DNA of 26,276 bases from Lewinellaceae bacterium (GCA_016711435.1 JADJSY010000053.1:1-26276), one strand, 5' to 3'. Counted from the stretch's first letter, positions 1 through 9,000 are shown. Numbers and translations: made by a program. The notes: a model not told the origin generated them from the letters alone.

Positions 1-1
1 A

Positions 2-1186
2 CTATTCGTCGGCGTCGCCTTCAAAGGCTTCAAAATCAAATACCAGGCTGAAACGCAGCGTGTTATCCAAAGGATTGCGCTGGTTGGTCGTCGGTACCAG
101 GTACGAGAAATTGAGGCCGAACACATTGTATTTCACACCCAGGCCGACGCTGAAATATTTGCGGTTGCCTTTCGAGTAGTGCTCGTAGAAGTAACCGGTG
201 CGGATCGCAAACTGGTCGTCATACCAGTATTCGAGGCCGGCGCCGATGGTGATTTCTTTCAACTCTTCGCTGAATCCGCCCGGGGCGTCGCCGAATGATT
301 TGAATACGCCGCGGATCGGGGAGTATTGTTTGTAGTCTGGCGTATCGTCACCGTCTTCATCAATTTCAGGACGCGGGGTAGGTACCAGCAGTTTGTTGAA
401 ATCGGTAGTGAAAGTCAGGGTGTTGTATTCGTCTAAGTTCACTTTCCAGGCAGCGCCGATGCCCAGGTTGCTCGGAATATAGTCGCGGTTGATGGAGTTG
501 GTGTAGGTGATTTTGGAACCCAGGTTGCTGAAAACCGTACCTACCGTCAATTCACTTTTTACATTGTTGATTTCAAGCGGCGCTTTGTAAGTGAAGGAAA
601 TATCCGCAGCGCCTGCGATGCCCGGTTTGATTTCGTTGCCTTCCACGACGCGACCGGTAGCGAGGTTGGAGTAGATAAATTTAGCGCCCACAGCAGCCGA
701 AAAACGTTCGGTCAGTTTACGCGAATATGCGCCGGTGATTTCAAATTCATTCGGGCGACCTTGTCCGAGCGACTGGCCGTTTTCGTCCGTGAACTCGATA
801 TCGCCCAGGGAGAAGTAGCGCAGGCCGAAACCGACGGTTTGAAATTTATCAATTTTAAAATAACCTGCCAGATAGGCCAGGTAAACGTCGTTCAAACCCA
901 GGTTGCGCATCCAGGGTGTGTAGGTGGCTGCCAACGAGATGTTTTTGTCTGCAAAAGCCAGTTTCGACTGGTTGTAGTGCATACCATTCGGGTCGGCGGA
1001 AGTGGCGATGCCGACATCGCCCATAGCGCCGCCGCGCGCATCCGGTACGATACGGAGGAAAGGAACGGCTGAAGTGACCGCATTGGCACAGCGTTCACCT
1101 GTGATAGGGTTGTTACCGTTGATGCATTTTGGCTGGATCTGGGCATGTATCGCCGTTACCGTCATTACCCATATTGCAGCCAGCAA
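2..1186 (-). CDS. porV: T9SS outer-membrane protein PorV (LptO)
   Basis: PorV is the outer-membrane beta-barrel of the type IX secretion system. In the known system it carries cargo from the translocon to the PorU attachment complex. The protein has a hydrophobic leader ending in AIHA-Q, then the family-typical N-terminal stretch with LRIVPDARGGAMGDVG and NGMHYNQSKLAF, followed by alternating aromatic/polar strands and an F-rich end. About 394 residues is normal for the family. It lies downstream of porU on the same strand, as in other Bacteroidota. The start is uncertain: the open frame has only a TTG at 1184-1186 and the next ATG (1163-1165) would leave too short a leader. An ATG at about 1234-1236 opens another frame whose product would join this leader after a one-base change. 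The stop is inside the window, so the gene is complete at the 3' end. Confidence 0.9.
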   Translation of the reverse strand: MLAAIWVMTVTAIHAQIQPKCINGNNPITGERCANAVTSAVPFLRIVPDARGGAMGDVGIATSADPNGMHYNQSKLAFADKNISLAATYTPWMRNLGLNDVYLAYLAGYFKIDKFQTVGFGLRYFSLGDIEFTDENGQSLGQGRPNEFEITGAYSRKLTERFSAAVGAKFIYSNLATGRVVEGNEIKPGIAGAADISFTYKAPLEINNVKSELTVGTVFSNLGSKITYTNSINRDYIPSNLGIGAAWKVNLDEYNTLTFTTDFNKLLVPTPRPEIDEDGDDTPDYKQYSPIRGVFKSFGDAPGGFSEELKEITIGAGLEYWYDDQFAIRTGYFYEHYSKGNRKYFSVGLGVKYNVFGLNFSYLVPTTNQRNPLDNTLRFSLVFDFEAFEGDADE

Positions 1187-1301
1187 TGCCGGAACTAGAG
1201 ATTCTTGTGAGTGTAAAAATTGATGTGTTTAGTGGCATAATGTGACCCGACCTGATGCTTGTACCTGGTAAGGTATGGTATTTCTTATAGCAAAAAGCGT
1301 G

Positions 1302-1309
1302 CAAAAGTA
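1302..1309 (-). promoter_or_regulatory. Putative -7 box for porV
   Basis: On the minus strand this reads TACTTTTG, an exact match to the Bacteroidota -7 consensus TAnnTTTG. It lies about 115 bases upstream of the porV reading frame and just downstream of the palindromic repeat. No convincing -33 TTG was seen. If used, porV has its own promoter as well as any read-through from porU. Confidence 0.4.
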
Positions 1310-1320
1310 CGAGGATTAAT

Positions 1321-1456
1321 AGTGTTTTTGTTTTTTGTGTTTGGTTTTTGGTGTTTCGTGTTTGGGGCTGCATTGCCTTTGGCCGTGTTTCGTGTTTGCT
1401 TTTCTACTCAAGCCAAGGGCGAAGCAGCCCCAAACACGAAACACCAAAAACCAAAC
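1321..1456. repeat. Heptamer-armed palindrome between porU and porV
   Basis: Two arms, 1339-1371 and 1424-1456, are perfect reverse complements over 33 bp. Pairing continues imperfectly inward (1372-1383 with 1411-1423). The arms consist of a degenerate 7-bp word of the type TGTTTGG/TGTTTCG/TTTTTGG. The loop holds further copies of the word. In mRNA this would be a very long hairpin between porU and porV. The same word family recurs at 16543-16679. Confidence 0.85.
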
Positions 1457-1535
1457 CCCTATTTCAGAATAACTAATTTTTCAAAATCGCTTTCCGCAGT
1501 AGCCGTGGCGCCCGACAGGTCGGTGCCCCGCACTT

Positions 1536-3524
1536 TTACGCGGTAGAGGTACACGCCGCGTCCCAGCCGGTCGCCGTAATCATCCAGTCCGTTCCACTGT
1601 GATGTCCGTAACGCGGAACCCGTCTGTGGTAGCCGAATGCTTGCAGGGTTTTGACTAATTTGCCGGAAACGGTAAAGATGCTGATTTGTACGTCGAGCAG
1701 TTGTCCGGCCAGGTTGTGTTCAAACTGGAAATAAGTATTCGTCGTGAATGGATTGGGGTAGTTCAGTACATGATCGATCGCGGCTTTCCCGTCTTCTGCC
1801 ACCACAAATTCCGTATAACCCTCGCCCGGGTTGTTGGCAATATCCCAGCCTTTCACATGCAGGGTGTGACGGCCCGGGGCAAGGTTGCGCAGCGGGAAAA
1901 CTGCTTGTCCGCGGCGGAAGTTATCCTGTTCGCTGACATAAAAATCATTTAACACAATGGTTTCCAGCACATTGCCATCCAATACTGCCGTGAGGTCGTG
2001 CCCCAGACTGGTGCCGCTGACATTCATTCCGTAGTCGTCGGTGCATTTGATCAGCACCCGAGGGTTGTTGTCCGTAATACCGCCGTTTACAAATGCGTCG
2101 GTATTTAAAAACGGCATCACCACGGGCGGCTTGTCGTCCTGGATCAGGTTGGCATTGCCGCCGATTACAATATTCTGGTCGGCGCCAGCCGCGTCGAGCG
2201 GCGTACCGTTTTCGGCGTAGTAACTGATTTTTCCAATACCATAGACATAGTTGATGTCTTTGGGAACGATAAATTCGATGGCAAATCGACCATTGCTTAC
2301 CGTAGCGCTGCCTTTAAAAATGATATTTTTCTGCACATTAAACTTGCGTACAGAACTTGTTTCGTCCTGTCCCAGCGTTTGCAGTTCCTGTACTTTATCA
2401 AAAACAGAGACAAATACCCTGCCGTTGAAAAAAGGGAGCAGATTATCCAGCGTATCCGTCACCACGCCTTCTATTTTTACTTTCATCAGCGCTTTCAGGG
2501 TGTCCAACTGGCCAACAGACACTTCCCGGTCATTGATTTTAGTGGTTTTTACCCGGTATTCCGGCAAAGCCAGGAACATCGCAGGGTCGCCGAGCAAAGT
2601 AAAACGACGGGCATTGTCCTGATCGGAGGTCAGGGAGTTTTTGGCGTCTTTTAAAATATCTCCGATGCTGCGGTATTGGCCATTGACGCGTTTAAAAATG
2701 AATCGCTGCACGGCATCGGTCAGGATGTTGTTGCCACCGATAAATACCGCCCGAACGGTGGTAAATAGCGCAATTGCGCCGGAATTGGGCTTCAACAGCG
2801 CCTGTTCGCCACCCGTTACCAGTGAATAATCATCGTATCCGCCAAAAGAACAGGTGGCCGTGATAATCAGCGGGTAGCGGTTGGGGTTTTCCCAGCCGGC
2901 AATATCGTTATTGGTCACTACGCGCTCCTGCGCCAGGCCGCGTGGACCGCCGTGCCCGATGTATTGCAGCAGCAGCGTTCCTTTAAATACGTCCGAATTG
3001 ATGGCCGACTGTGCATCCGGAAAGCGTTGTCCGCCGGAAGTAGCCACCTGCTGATAGGCATCGAAGTAGATTTTGCCGATATTGAACCAGTCTTCCGTTT
3101 GAGCCGTCATCAGGGACAAATCTTCCGCCTGCCGGAGATGAACGTCATTGTCTTCGTCATCTGCCAGAAACACCGTGCGCAAGTGCCAGTCGCCCAGCGT
3201 TGTAGCCGATGAGTCGTATGCTAAAATCTTGTCCACTACAATCTGTGCTTCCGAAGGCGTGCCCACGGTAAGGCGCCCTACGGCAATATCCAGCGCCCCG
3301 GTCAGCGAACCGCCTTCGTTATCGCTGAGCAAGGCAAAAAAGTCATCGGACGGATAGGACGTAATCGGGCTGAAAGATTCCGGCGTTTCAAAAACGGGAA
3401 TATAATCGACGTTGGACGGGCTGCTGGTGTTGTTTCTGGGATCAAAAGAACCGTCGCCCAGCAGCAGCAAGTATTCAAATTTGTCGGGATTGCGGTCGTA
3501 CAACATTTTGGCGAAATCGCGCAT
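1536..3524 (-). CDS. porU: PorU C-terminal fragment: C25 peptidase and sorting domain
   Basis: This open frame carries the catalytic half of PorU, the gingipain-family (C25) sortase. In the known system PorU cleaves the C-terminal sorting domain from T9SS cargo and attaches the cargo to anionic LPS at the cell surface. Visible are LLLGDGSFDPRN near residue 21, the catalytic histidine in YIGHGG (His191 of the fragment) and the catalytic cysteine in TATCSFGG (Cys225). Ig-like regions follow, then the start of a sorting-type domain (LNYPNPFTTNTYFQFEH). The first ATG (3522-3524) is internal to the real protein; homology continues upstream in other frames. The last 30 or so codons are out of frame: the native end lies in another frame and stops at 1459. 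Both key residues are present, so the enzyme would be active if the indels are artefacts. Confidence 0.85.
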   Translation of the reverse strand: MRDFAKMLYDRNPDKFEYLLLLGDGSFDPRNNTSSPSNVDYIPVFETPESFSPITSYPSDDFFALLSDNEGGSLTGALDIAVGRLTVGTPSEAQIVVDKILAYDSSATTLGDWHLRTVFLADDEDNDVHLRQAEDLSLMTAQTEDWFNIGKIYFDAYQQVATSGGQRFPDAQSAINSDVFKGTLLLQYIGHGGPRGLAQERVVTNNDIAGWENPNRYPLIITATCSFGGYDDYSLVTGGEQALLKPNSGAIALFTTVRAVFIGGNNILTDAVQRFIFKRVNGQYRSIGDILKDAKNSLTSDQDNARRFTLLGDPAMFLALPEYRVKTTKINDREVSVGQLDTLKALMKVKIEGVVTDTLDNLLPFFNGRVFVSVFDKVQELQTLGQDETSSVRKFNVQKNIIFKGSATVSNGRFAIEFIVPKDINYVYGIGKISYYAENGTPLDAAGADQNIVIGGNANLIQDDKPPVVMPFLNTDAFVNGGITDNNPRVLIKCTDDYGMNVSGTSLGHDLTAVLDGNVLETIVLNDFYVSEQDNFRRGQAVFPLRNLAPGRHTLHVKGWDIANNPGEGYTEFVVAEDGKAAIDHVLNYPNPFTTNTYFQFEHNLAGQLLDVQISIFTVSGKLVKTLQAFGYHRRVPRYGHHSGTDWMITATGWDAACTSTA

Positions 3525-5313
3525 TGCAACAGGGTCTTTCGCGCCGGAAGAGAATTCGTTGTACAGTTGGTAAATATTGACGGTTGCTACATCCAGGCCG
3601 CACTGAAAGCCTTCCGGTGTGCCGCCAATTGATTGGCCTGCGCCTCAAAATCGGGATGATAGAGGATAGCCATGCAGGTTTTCGAGGGCATGTATATTCT
3701 GATTGGCTATTTTGCCGGCCACCGATTCGGGCTTGGGGAAACTGTTGTTGTCGTAAAAAAGCGATATAACTGCGCAGGGTATTCGCGGTGTTCGCACCAA
3801 ATTCCACCGTGCTGCCGTTTTGTGTTTTTTGCTGAATATACGGCAGTTGCGCATTGGTAATATCCCACACATTCAGGTTGCCGTTCACGCCGGAAAGGCG
3901 GAAAGTAGCGGCCGCCTGGGTCAGCGTACTCAGGTCGCGGAATTCCATCGCAGTTCCGCTCATTATTAACCGGCGGCGGACGTTGATTTCAATAAAGTCT
4001 AGCCAGCCTTCGCTTTGCTGCACGACTTCCGGGTATTGGATTTTTACATCAAATTGATCTGCCAGAGGTTGAAAACTGCCCTGCAATACACCCAATGCGG
4101 CATAAGACGCTTCATTGTTGCTGACATTCACGCCGTTGATGTTGCGGGATAAAGTGGTTGTTCCCGCAATCAGTTTGACCGAACTGCTCACACCGCTGCG
4201 TCCGGCAAACTCGGCCCGTATCCGCGCTGCGCTGCCGGAAACCAGGTTGGGAAATAAAAAACTGTAATTCCGTTCGCGGGTCTGGTAAAAATAATCGCCA
4301 AACCATTTTTTGCCCGATCCCTGACCGGAAGTAGAGAAGTCCAGCAGGTTCACTTTGTCTTCCTCCACCCTGCGAAAATCATCAAACGATTCCGTCACAA
4401 ACGATGCAGGCACACTGGCCTGTTCCGTTATGCGGAGGCCATTACCATCGCCCGTTTTTACAAAATACCAGGCGCGGGCATCGTACAGGTGCTTGCGAAC
4501 GCTCAGTTCAGGGTCGACAGCGCCGGGGCGGTAAAACCAGGGATCCGGTCCGACAGCATACAACAGGATGTAATCGTTCTGGTCAAATTTGCCATCGGAT
4601 TCGCCTACAATCAGCACTGCATTTTCTGTCAGATCGTCTGGGCGAAAATCGCTGTTGCGCTCCGGCAACATCGCGCCGCCATTGCCGTAAATGTGGATCG
4701 TGCGCGGGTCTGTATTGTCTAAATTGCTGATTCCCAGTTCATTTTTAAGAAAAGCGTAATCGAGTTTGTAAATACCCGACTGGGCTACGCCAAATTTGTA
4801 CACCGTGCCGTTGCTCAGTACGGAGTTGTATGTAAACGGCCCGCCGCGTTCCTTGATGGGTTCGGGAATAACCGTAGCGCGAATATTGAGGGAAAATGAA
4901 CGCACGCGTTCGTAACCGGCGCCCGTTTTTCTAATAGGAATCAAACGAACCCGTGCATAAAAACGCTTGCGCTCCTGCTCCAGGGTTATTTCCACACGCA
5001 CATCCGTATCCAGCGCCGCGTCATCGCCGTTCGGCTGGAAGGAAAAGGACTCGAACTGCATGGATGTTACTTCCACCGTCAGTTCCGAACGACTTGCCAG
5101 CGGGATGCGCTCGGAAAACACAGGGATAGTGGGCGTCGCATCGCTGTACGTGGCGTTTTTAAACTCCCAAAACGTTACTACTTCGCCACTCACCAGGGTG
5201 TGTTTCGATGGCTCGGCAGCCCATTCGATGGTGCGTTCAATCGGAATAATTGATTGTGCATGCATCAGATGCGTACCTACGACAAGTAGCAAACCAAGTA
5301 AAGTGTTTTTCAT
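3475..5313 (-). CDS. porU: PorU N-terminal fragment
   Basis: This is the N-terminal half of the T9SS C-terminal signal peptidase PorU. I chose the ATG at 5311-5313 because it opens a clean signal peptide (MKNTLLGLLLVVGTHLMHA, then Q); the frame is open 11 codons further upstream to a TTG, but that part lacks leader character. The body matches the PorU N-terminal region, with a stretch such as GVAQSGIYKLDYAFLKNELG and an IYGNGGAMLPE segment. Homology stops at the T6 run (3755-3760). The last ~95 codons are a wrong frame, rich in Arg and Cys. The gap to the cytochrome gene upstream is 76 bases, so the two may be co-transcribed. Confidence 0.85.
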   Translation of the reverse strand: MKNTLLGLLLVVGTHLMHAQSIIPIERTIEWAAEPSKHTLVSGEVVTFWEFKNATYSDATPTIPVFSERIPLASRSELTVEVTSMQFESFSFQPNGDDAALDTDVRVEITLEQERKRFYARVRLIPIRKTGAGYERVRSFSLNIRATVIPEPIKERGGPFTYNSVLSNGTVYKFGVAQSGIYKLDYAFLKNELGISNLDNTDPRTIHIYGNGGAMLPERNSDFRPDDLTENAVLIVGESDGKFDQNDYILLYAVGPDPWFYRPGAVDPELSVRKHLYDARAWYFVKTGDGNGLRITEQASVPASFVTESFDDFRRVEEDKVNLLDFSTSGQGSGKKWFGDYFYQTRERNYSFLFPNLVSGSAARIRAEFAGRSGVSSSVKLIAGTTTLSRNINGVNVSNNEASYAALGVLQGSFQPLADQFDVKIQYPEVVQQSEGWLDFIEINVRRRLIMSGTAMEFRDLSTLTQAAATFRLSGVNGNLNVWDITNAQLPYIQQKTQNGSTVEFGANTANTLRSYIAFLRQQQFPQARIGGRQNSQSEYTCPRKPAWLSSIIPILRRRPINWRHTGRLSVRPGCSNRQYLPTVQRILFRRERPCCNARFRQNVVRPQSRQI

Positions 5314-5389
5314 TTTCTGAAAACTGATTTGGAAAGTTAAGAGCATTGGCGTGTTTAAAATTAATCAGGTTGCCCGGAGTTGAGTTTAT

Positions 5390-7378
5390 TTACTGCCGCA
5401 TTACTTTTCTAACTACCCGTCCCCGGCTGGTTTCAATCGCAACAAAGTAAACGCCGCGTTCGGCAGGCAGCCAGAGTTCGCGGGCTGGCTGATCCCATAC
5501 CAATTTACCGGCGCTGTCCCATACCTGCACCCTGTGCAATTGAACATCGCCGGATAGTTGAATGTTTACATGCCCGTCTGCGCTGAGGCTCGGGCTTATT
5601 TGGGCAAATGCTGACTGGGCGGCATCTTGTGTGGAAACCGGCGAAACCAGGACCGAATCGAGCACACGTTCCGCCACCAGCACGGGCGAACGGTCGGCAG
5701 CATTGAACATGGCTTTGAAGGAGTCGATTTCCGGCGACGAATACGCAAACATGGGCATCATCCATTTGGGCGGCAGGCTCTGATACCACACCTTAGCCGT
5801 TACCCGGAGCCTGCCCGTATAACCATTGGTGGGAATGCGATAATGAACAATATCGCTGCCGCTGCCTTCCGTTCCGTCGGCAGTTCGGTTGAAATTCGGG
5901 TCGTTCAGCGCCCCGCCGATCACCAGCGTTGTATCGTACACAGGGTCGTCGATCCGAAAACCCTGCGGCACCAAACGATTGTCTTTCAAACCTTTGTCGC
6001 CCCGCTCCAGTACATTGCTGAACGTGCCGCTGACGTCGCCGGGTACCAGTTCGTAAATCTGCACCTGACCCGGCGCATTGATCCAGTCGTAGTGGGGTTC
6101 AAAATTGGCATCTTCATCAGTCAGGCTGAAATCGGGATTCATGCCGCCCGAATGAAACAGCATGTCGCCGGCTTCATTTTGCACCGTTAATTCAATCCAG
6201 GCGCGCCTGGCAGGGTAGCCCGAGGGGAATTTGTGGCCGGCTTTATTGGTCAGATGCACCTGAAAATCAACGGAATCGCCGTTCAGAATACCCGTTTGCA
6301 GTTGGAGGTCGAGGGTTTGATGTTGCAGCATTCGCAGTGTCGCGGTGATGGTGCTGTCAAAATTATCCGCCGTTGCTTCGATACCTAAGGCTTCGCGGTT
6401 GTTTTTCATCAATTTCAGCATGGACACATTTGCGCCGACCATTTCATGCAAACCGAACGGATATTTCGGTGTGAGAAACTGGTAATTGGCGGAAATAATA
6501 ATTTCATCCTGTATCTGCGGGATGTGACAGCCCTGGCAGGTAATATTGTCGTGCGACTCGTCGTAGCGGCTGTTCAACCATTCGTGGTAGGTGGCCTGTT
6601 CGACAAAGGTATTGCCGGTAAAATTTCCATCCAGGTCAACGGTATTTGTAATCAGGGTATGGCAGCCGGCGCACAAACCCGCGTCGAGGATATGTTCGCC
6701 ATAAGTCGGGGTGATACCGACAAATTCGTGCATGGGCGCCGCAAAAACCAGTTCGTAAGGCCCGTACGCTACCCGCAGGTTGTTGGTATCGTATTTCAGT
6801 TCGCCGGAGTGCAGGTCGCCGATGCGCTCGGGCGACTGGGCATGACAGGCCTGGCAATTGACCCCGTCCAATCCCAGCGAGTCGGCGTACAGATCCGCCA
6901 GGGTGTAATGGGGTTTGTGGTCGCGCAATTTAGCCTGATAATGGCCGGTCGGCGCGTGGCAGCTGGTGCATTTATCCTGTAGTTCGAGGCTGTGCGAAGG
7001 ATTGACCAAAATTTCGTGGGTCACTTTGGCGCGCCAGAACGGGTCTTTGGCGCTGTTGGCCATCATCGACGAGCGCCAGTCATCGTAAATATTGACATCT
7101 ACTCCGCTGGTCGTAACCAGGGCATTCATATTGGGATCGTAGCCGTGGCAGCCGCCGCAGAGTTTGGCGGTCGGAAACAGGACATTGGAGTCAATCGGAG
7201 CAAATTCCGGGGGCGACAACAGTTGATTGTTGTGTTTGGAAGCGCTCAGATTGTTCTTTTTAAAAAAGGCAATTTCTGCGTCCGTATGGAATGCAGTGGC
7301 TTGATTTTCAATGGGAAACAAGGCAATGGCTCCCACAAATGCAGGTACGGTAATGGCTAAGAGTATCGTTTTTTTCAT
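5390..7378 (-). CDS. Five-haem cytochrome c with T9SS type A sorting domain
   Basis: The protein begins with a signal peptide (MKKTILLAITVPAFVGAIA). It then carries five c-type haem motifs CxxCH at residues 74-78, 137-141, 175-179, 236-240 and 281-285, so it should bind five covalent haems outside the cytoplasm. The middle part (GHKFPSGYPARRAWIELTV and what follows) resembles the C-terminal beta domain often seen in multihaem c554-type proteins. The last ~80 residues form a T9SS type A sorting domain, with VQVWDSAGKLVWDQ, RGVYFVAIETSRGRVVRKV and a basic end. The inference is export to the cell surface or medium by the T9SS, whose porU/porV lie directly downstream. A role in electron transfer is inferred from the haems; the substrate is unknown. 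Confidence 0.88.
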   Translation of the reverse strand: MKKTILLAITVPAFVGAIALFPIENQATAFHTDAEIAFFKKNNLSASKHNNQLLSPPEFAPIDSNVLFPTAKLCGGCHGYDPNMNALVTTSGVDVNIYDDWRSSMMANSAKDPFWRAKVTHEILVNPSHSLELQDKCTSCHAPTGHYQAKLRDHKPHYTLADLYADSLGLDGVNCQACHAQSPERIGDLHSGELKYDTNNLRVAYGPYELVFAAPMHEFVGITPTYGEHILDAGLCAGCHTLITNTVDLDGNFTGNTFVEQATYHEWLNSRYDESHDNITCQGCHIPQIQDEIIISANYQFLTPKYPFGLHEMVGANVSMLKLMKNNREALGIEATADNFDSTITATLRMLQHQTLDLQLQTGILNGDSVDFQVHLTNKAGHKFPSGYPARRAWIELTVQNEAGDMLFHSGGMNPDFSLTDEDANFEPHYDWINAPGQVQIYELVPGDVSGTFSNVLERGDKGLKDNRLVPQGFRIDDPVYDTTLVIGGALNDPNFNRTADGTEGSGSDIVHYRIPTNGYTGRLRVTAKVWYQSLPPKWMMPMFAYSSPEIDSFKAMFNAADRSPVLVAERVLDSVLVSPVSTQDAAQSAFAQISPSLSADGHVNIQLSGDVQLHRVQVWDSAGKLVWDQPARELWLPAERGVYFVAIETSRGRVVRKVMRQ

Positions 7379-7447
7379 ATTTTTTTAACAAAAGTCAGGA
7401 CTCCCCGCCACTTTTCCGGATGAGTTTTGGCAAATAGATAGCAGTTG

Positions 7448-8260
7448 TCAAAACTCTATCAGCACCGCCCGGGTGTTGTTGGTGCGGTCGCACTCGTTGA
7501 CCCGTTGGAAAGGATCAAGTTCAAAAACAAGGTTCGGAGAGAAACGGCTGCGATTTTTCAGGCTGATTTCGAGCGCGCCGTACAATACTTGTCCTGGCAG
7601 GAGGATGCCGTCGAGGGTTTCTACCCCTTCGCGGATGAAGACGCCGTCGGCATAAATAGCGCCCCTGCTCAGTTTTGCGCCGCTTACGAAATACACATTT
7701 ACCGCAACGTTGTCTGCTGCACTTCGCCCTGAATCGCCGAGTAAATTGGCGGCAGCGGTGCCCGCATTCCTGACAGCAAAGCGCAGCAACATGGTTTTGT
7801 CGTTGTATTGGGCCACGAAAGCCGTATCAAAAATCAGGTCGGGGCAAAGATTTCCGCCGATTTTATCAGCAGGCAACGGATGGTCCTGTTGTTTCCGAAG
7901 GGGGATTGTCAGCCGGATATTTTCCCGGATTTCGCCGGGTTCCAGGCGTAGTTTTTGCCGCCTCAAGGCATCCGACAGCAATTGTTCGCGCCCTTGCAGG
8001 AGAGCAGGCAGACTGAAAGAATCCAGTTCTACCAGCAAGGCGGCGGCAGACGCGGCGTTCTTTCCGTAGGTGACAATGGGCAGGCGACCAGTGTTGGCGC
8101 CCTGGCAAAGCACTTGAATCGTTTTTTTGTTTTGTTTGAGGATTTTTACGTTGAATAAACTGATCCTCAGGCCTTTATATATCGGGTCTTCAGATTGTGC
8201 CGTTAATATGCCTGCACTGAATAAAAGTAGTAAACAAGTTGTTAGGTATCGGAATGTCAT
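7448..8260 (-). CDS. Secreted CARDB-like protein of unknown function
   Basis: The 270-residue product has a signal peptide with probable cleavage after TA at residue 21 (MTFRYLTTCLLLLFSAGILTA). The C-terminal half looks like a CARDB (cell-adhesion-related) beta-sandwich: LRFAVRNAGTAAAN near the middle and the family's closing pattern DPFQRVNECDRTNN. The N-terminal half also has alternating strands and may be a divergent second copy. No catalytic motif is visible. The gene lies 69 bases upstream of the cytochrome gene on the same strand and may share its transcript. The CARDB assignment is from pattern only; adhesion or structural function is inference. Confidence 0.7.
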   Translation of the reverse strand: MTFRYLTTCLLLLFSAGILTAQSEDPIYKGLRISLFNVKILKQNKKTIQVLCQGANTGRLPIVTYGKNAASAAALLVELDSFSLPALLQGREQLLSDALRRQKLRLEPGEIRENIRLTIPLRKQQDHPLPADKIGGNLCPDLIFDTAFVAQYNDKTMLLRFAVRNAGTAAANLLGDSGRSAADNVAVNVYFVSGAKLSRGAIYADGVFIREGVETLDGILLPGQVLYGALEISLKNRSRFSPNLVFELDPFQRVNECDRTNNTRAVLIEF

Positions 8261-8269
8261 AGGATGGTA

Positions 8270-8405
8270 TTAAAAGTAAAGGGCAAGGCGCAAAAGGTAA
8301 AGGGCAAGTGGCAAAAGGCAAAAAGCGGGTGGCAAGGCAAAAAGCAAAAGCAAATCACATAAGTTTTATGCAGATTTTCCTTTTTGCCCTTTGCCTTTGC
8401 CTTTA
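8270..8405. repeat. Heptamer repeat upstream of the CARDB-like gene
   Basis: The left part (8274-8355) is a run of a degenerate 7-bp word, AAAGGCA/AAAGGGC/AAGGCGC. The right part (8382-8405) is the reverse complement of the same word, giving an imperfect hairpin with an AT-rich middle. It fills the gap between the Lrp-type gene and the CARDB-like start. The 17-mer GGCAAGGCGCAAAAGGT at 8282-8298 occurs again at 16601-16617. Confidence 0.75.
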
Positions 8406-8409
8406 AAAA

Positions 8410-8883
8410 TCACTCGCTGTCTAAAAAATGAACCGGGCGGCTAATGCTTTGTTCCAGCGAGATAAAAGTCTCCGTGCGCTGGATGCCAGATATTTTCTGT
8501 ATTTTATCGTGCAATATTAGCCGCAGGTGGTTCGTATCTTTGCAAACGATTCGGGCAAAAATACTGTACAACCCGGTAGTGTAATTGGCCTCCACGACTT
8601 CGGGAATTTGTTTGAGTTGTTCGGCCACTTCATCGTATAATGAACTTTTATCGAGATAAATGCCGAGAAAAGCCGTTACATCGAAACCGAGCTTATGATA
8701 ATCCACAATCAGACTGGAACCGCGTACGATACCCATTTGTTCCATCTTTTTCATGCGGACGTGTATCGTGCCGCTGGAAACAAACAATTGTTTGGCGATG
8801 TCGGTATAAGGAAGTTTGCCATCCTCGATGAGTTTAGCCAATATTTGCTTGTCCAACTGGTCAATTTCCGGATTTTCAGTCAT
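8410..8883 (-). CDS. Lrp/AsnC-family transcriptional regulator
   Basis: The 157-residue protein has the standard Lrp/AsnC plan. An N-terminal helix-turn-helix comes first (LDKQILAKLIEDGKLPYTDI, then AKQLFVSSGTIHVRMKKM), followed by the RAM ligand-binding domain (VTAFLGIYLD, EVVEANYTTGLYSIFARIV, TETFISLEQ). Family members sense amino acids or related small molecules and act as dimers or octamers. Length is normal. The gene is divergent from the ctpA-type protease gene across a long palindrome. Family members often repress themselves, but no operator could be identified here. The effector and targets are unknown; the threonine dehydrogenase gene 11 kb away is only a loose candidate. Confidence 0.92.
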   Translation of the reverse strand: MTENPEIDQLDKQILAKLIEDGKLPYTDIAKQLFVSSGTIHVRMKKMEQMGIVRGSSLIVDYHKLGFDVTAFLGIYLDKSSLYDEVAEQLKQIPEVVEANYTTGLYSIFARIVCKDTNHLRLILHDKIQKISGIQRTETFISLEQSISRPVHFLDSE

Positions 8884-8958
8884 AACCGAAGTTTAATTTT
8901 AAACTGTTTTAATTGAGATAATGCGGGTAAAAACGGGATGATGATTAAAAAAATTAAA

Positions 8959-8966
8959 CAAAAGTA
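8959..8966 (-). promoter_or_regulatory. Putative -7 box for the Lrp-type gene
   Basis: The minus strand reads TACTTTTG, matching TAnnTTTG, about 75 bases upstream of the start codon. TTG triplets lie upstream (such as the one in GGGATTGTC), but none at the usual 19-base spacing. It is located just inside the end of the big palindrome's flanking repeats. Confidence 0.4.
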
Positions 8967-9000
8967 AAACAATTTTGACAATCCCATAATTTGTTGATGG

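Larger units (their letters stand above)
1459..5313 (-). pseudogene. porU: Reconstructed full porU, interrupted by about four frame changes
   Basis: Reading across frames gives one continuous PorU-like protein of roughly 1,280 residues, from the ATG at 5313 to a TAG at 1459-1461. Frame changes are needed at the T6 run 3755-3760, near 3670-3676, near 3598-3604, and near 1618-1632. With these repaired, the junctions read sensibly: FYDNNSFPKPESVAGKIA, then AILYHPDFEAQANQLAAHR, then GLDVATVNIYQLYNEFSSG. The C-terminus becomes a T9SS-type end (GVYLYRVKVRGTDLSG, finishing KLVILK). Homopolymer and single-base slips of this kind are typical of uncorrected long-read sequence, but real decay cannot be excluded. 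The two open fragments are listed separately. Confidence 0.75.
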
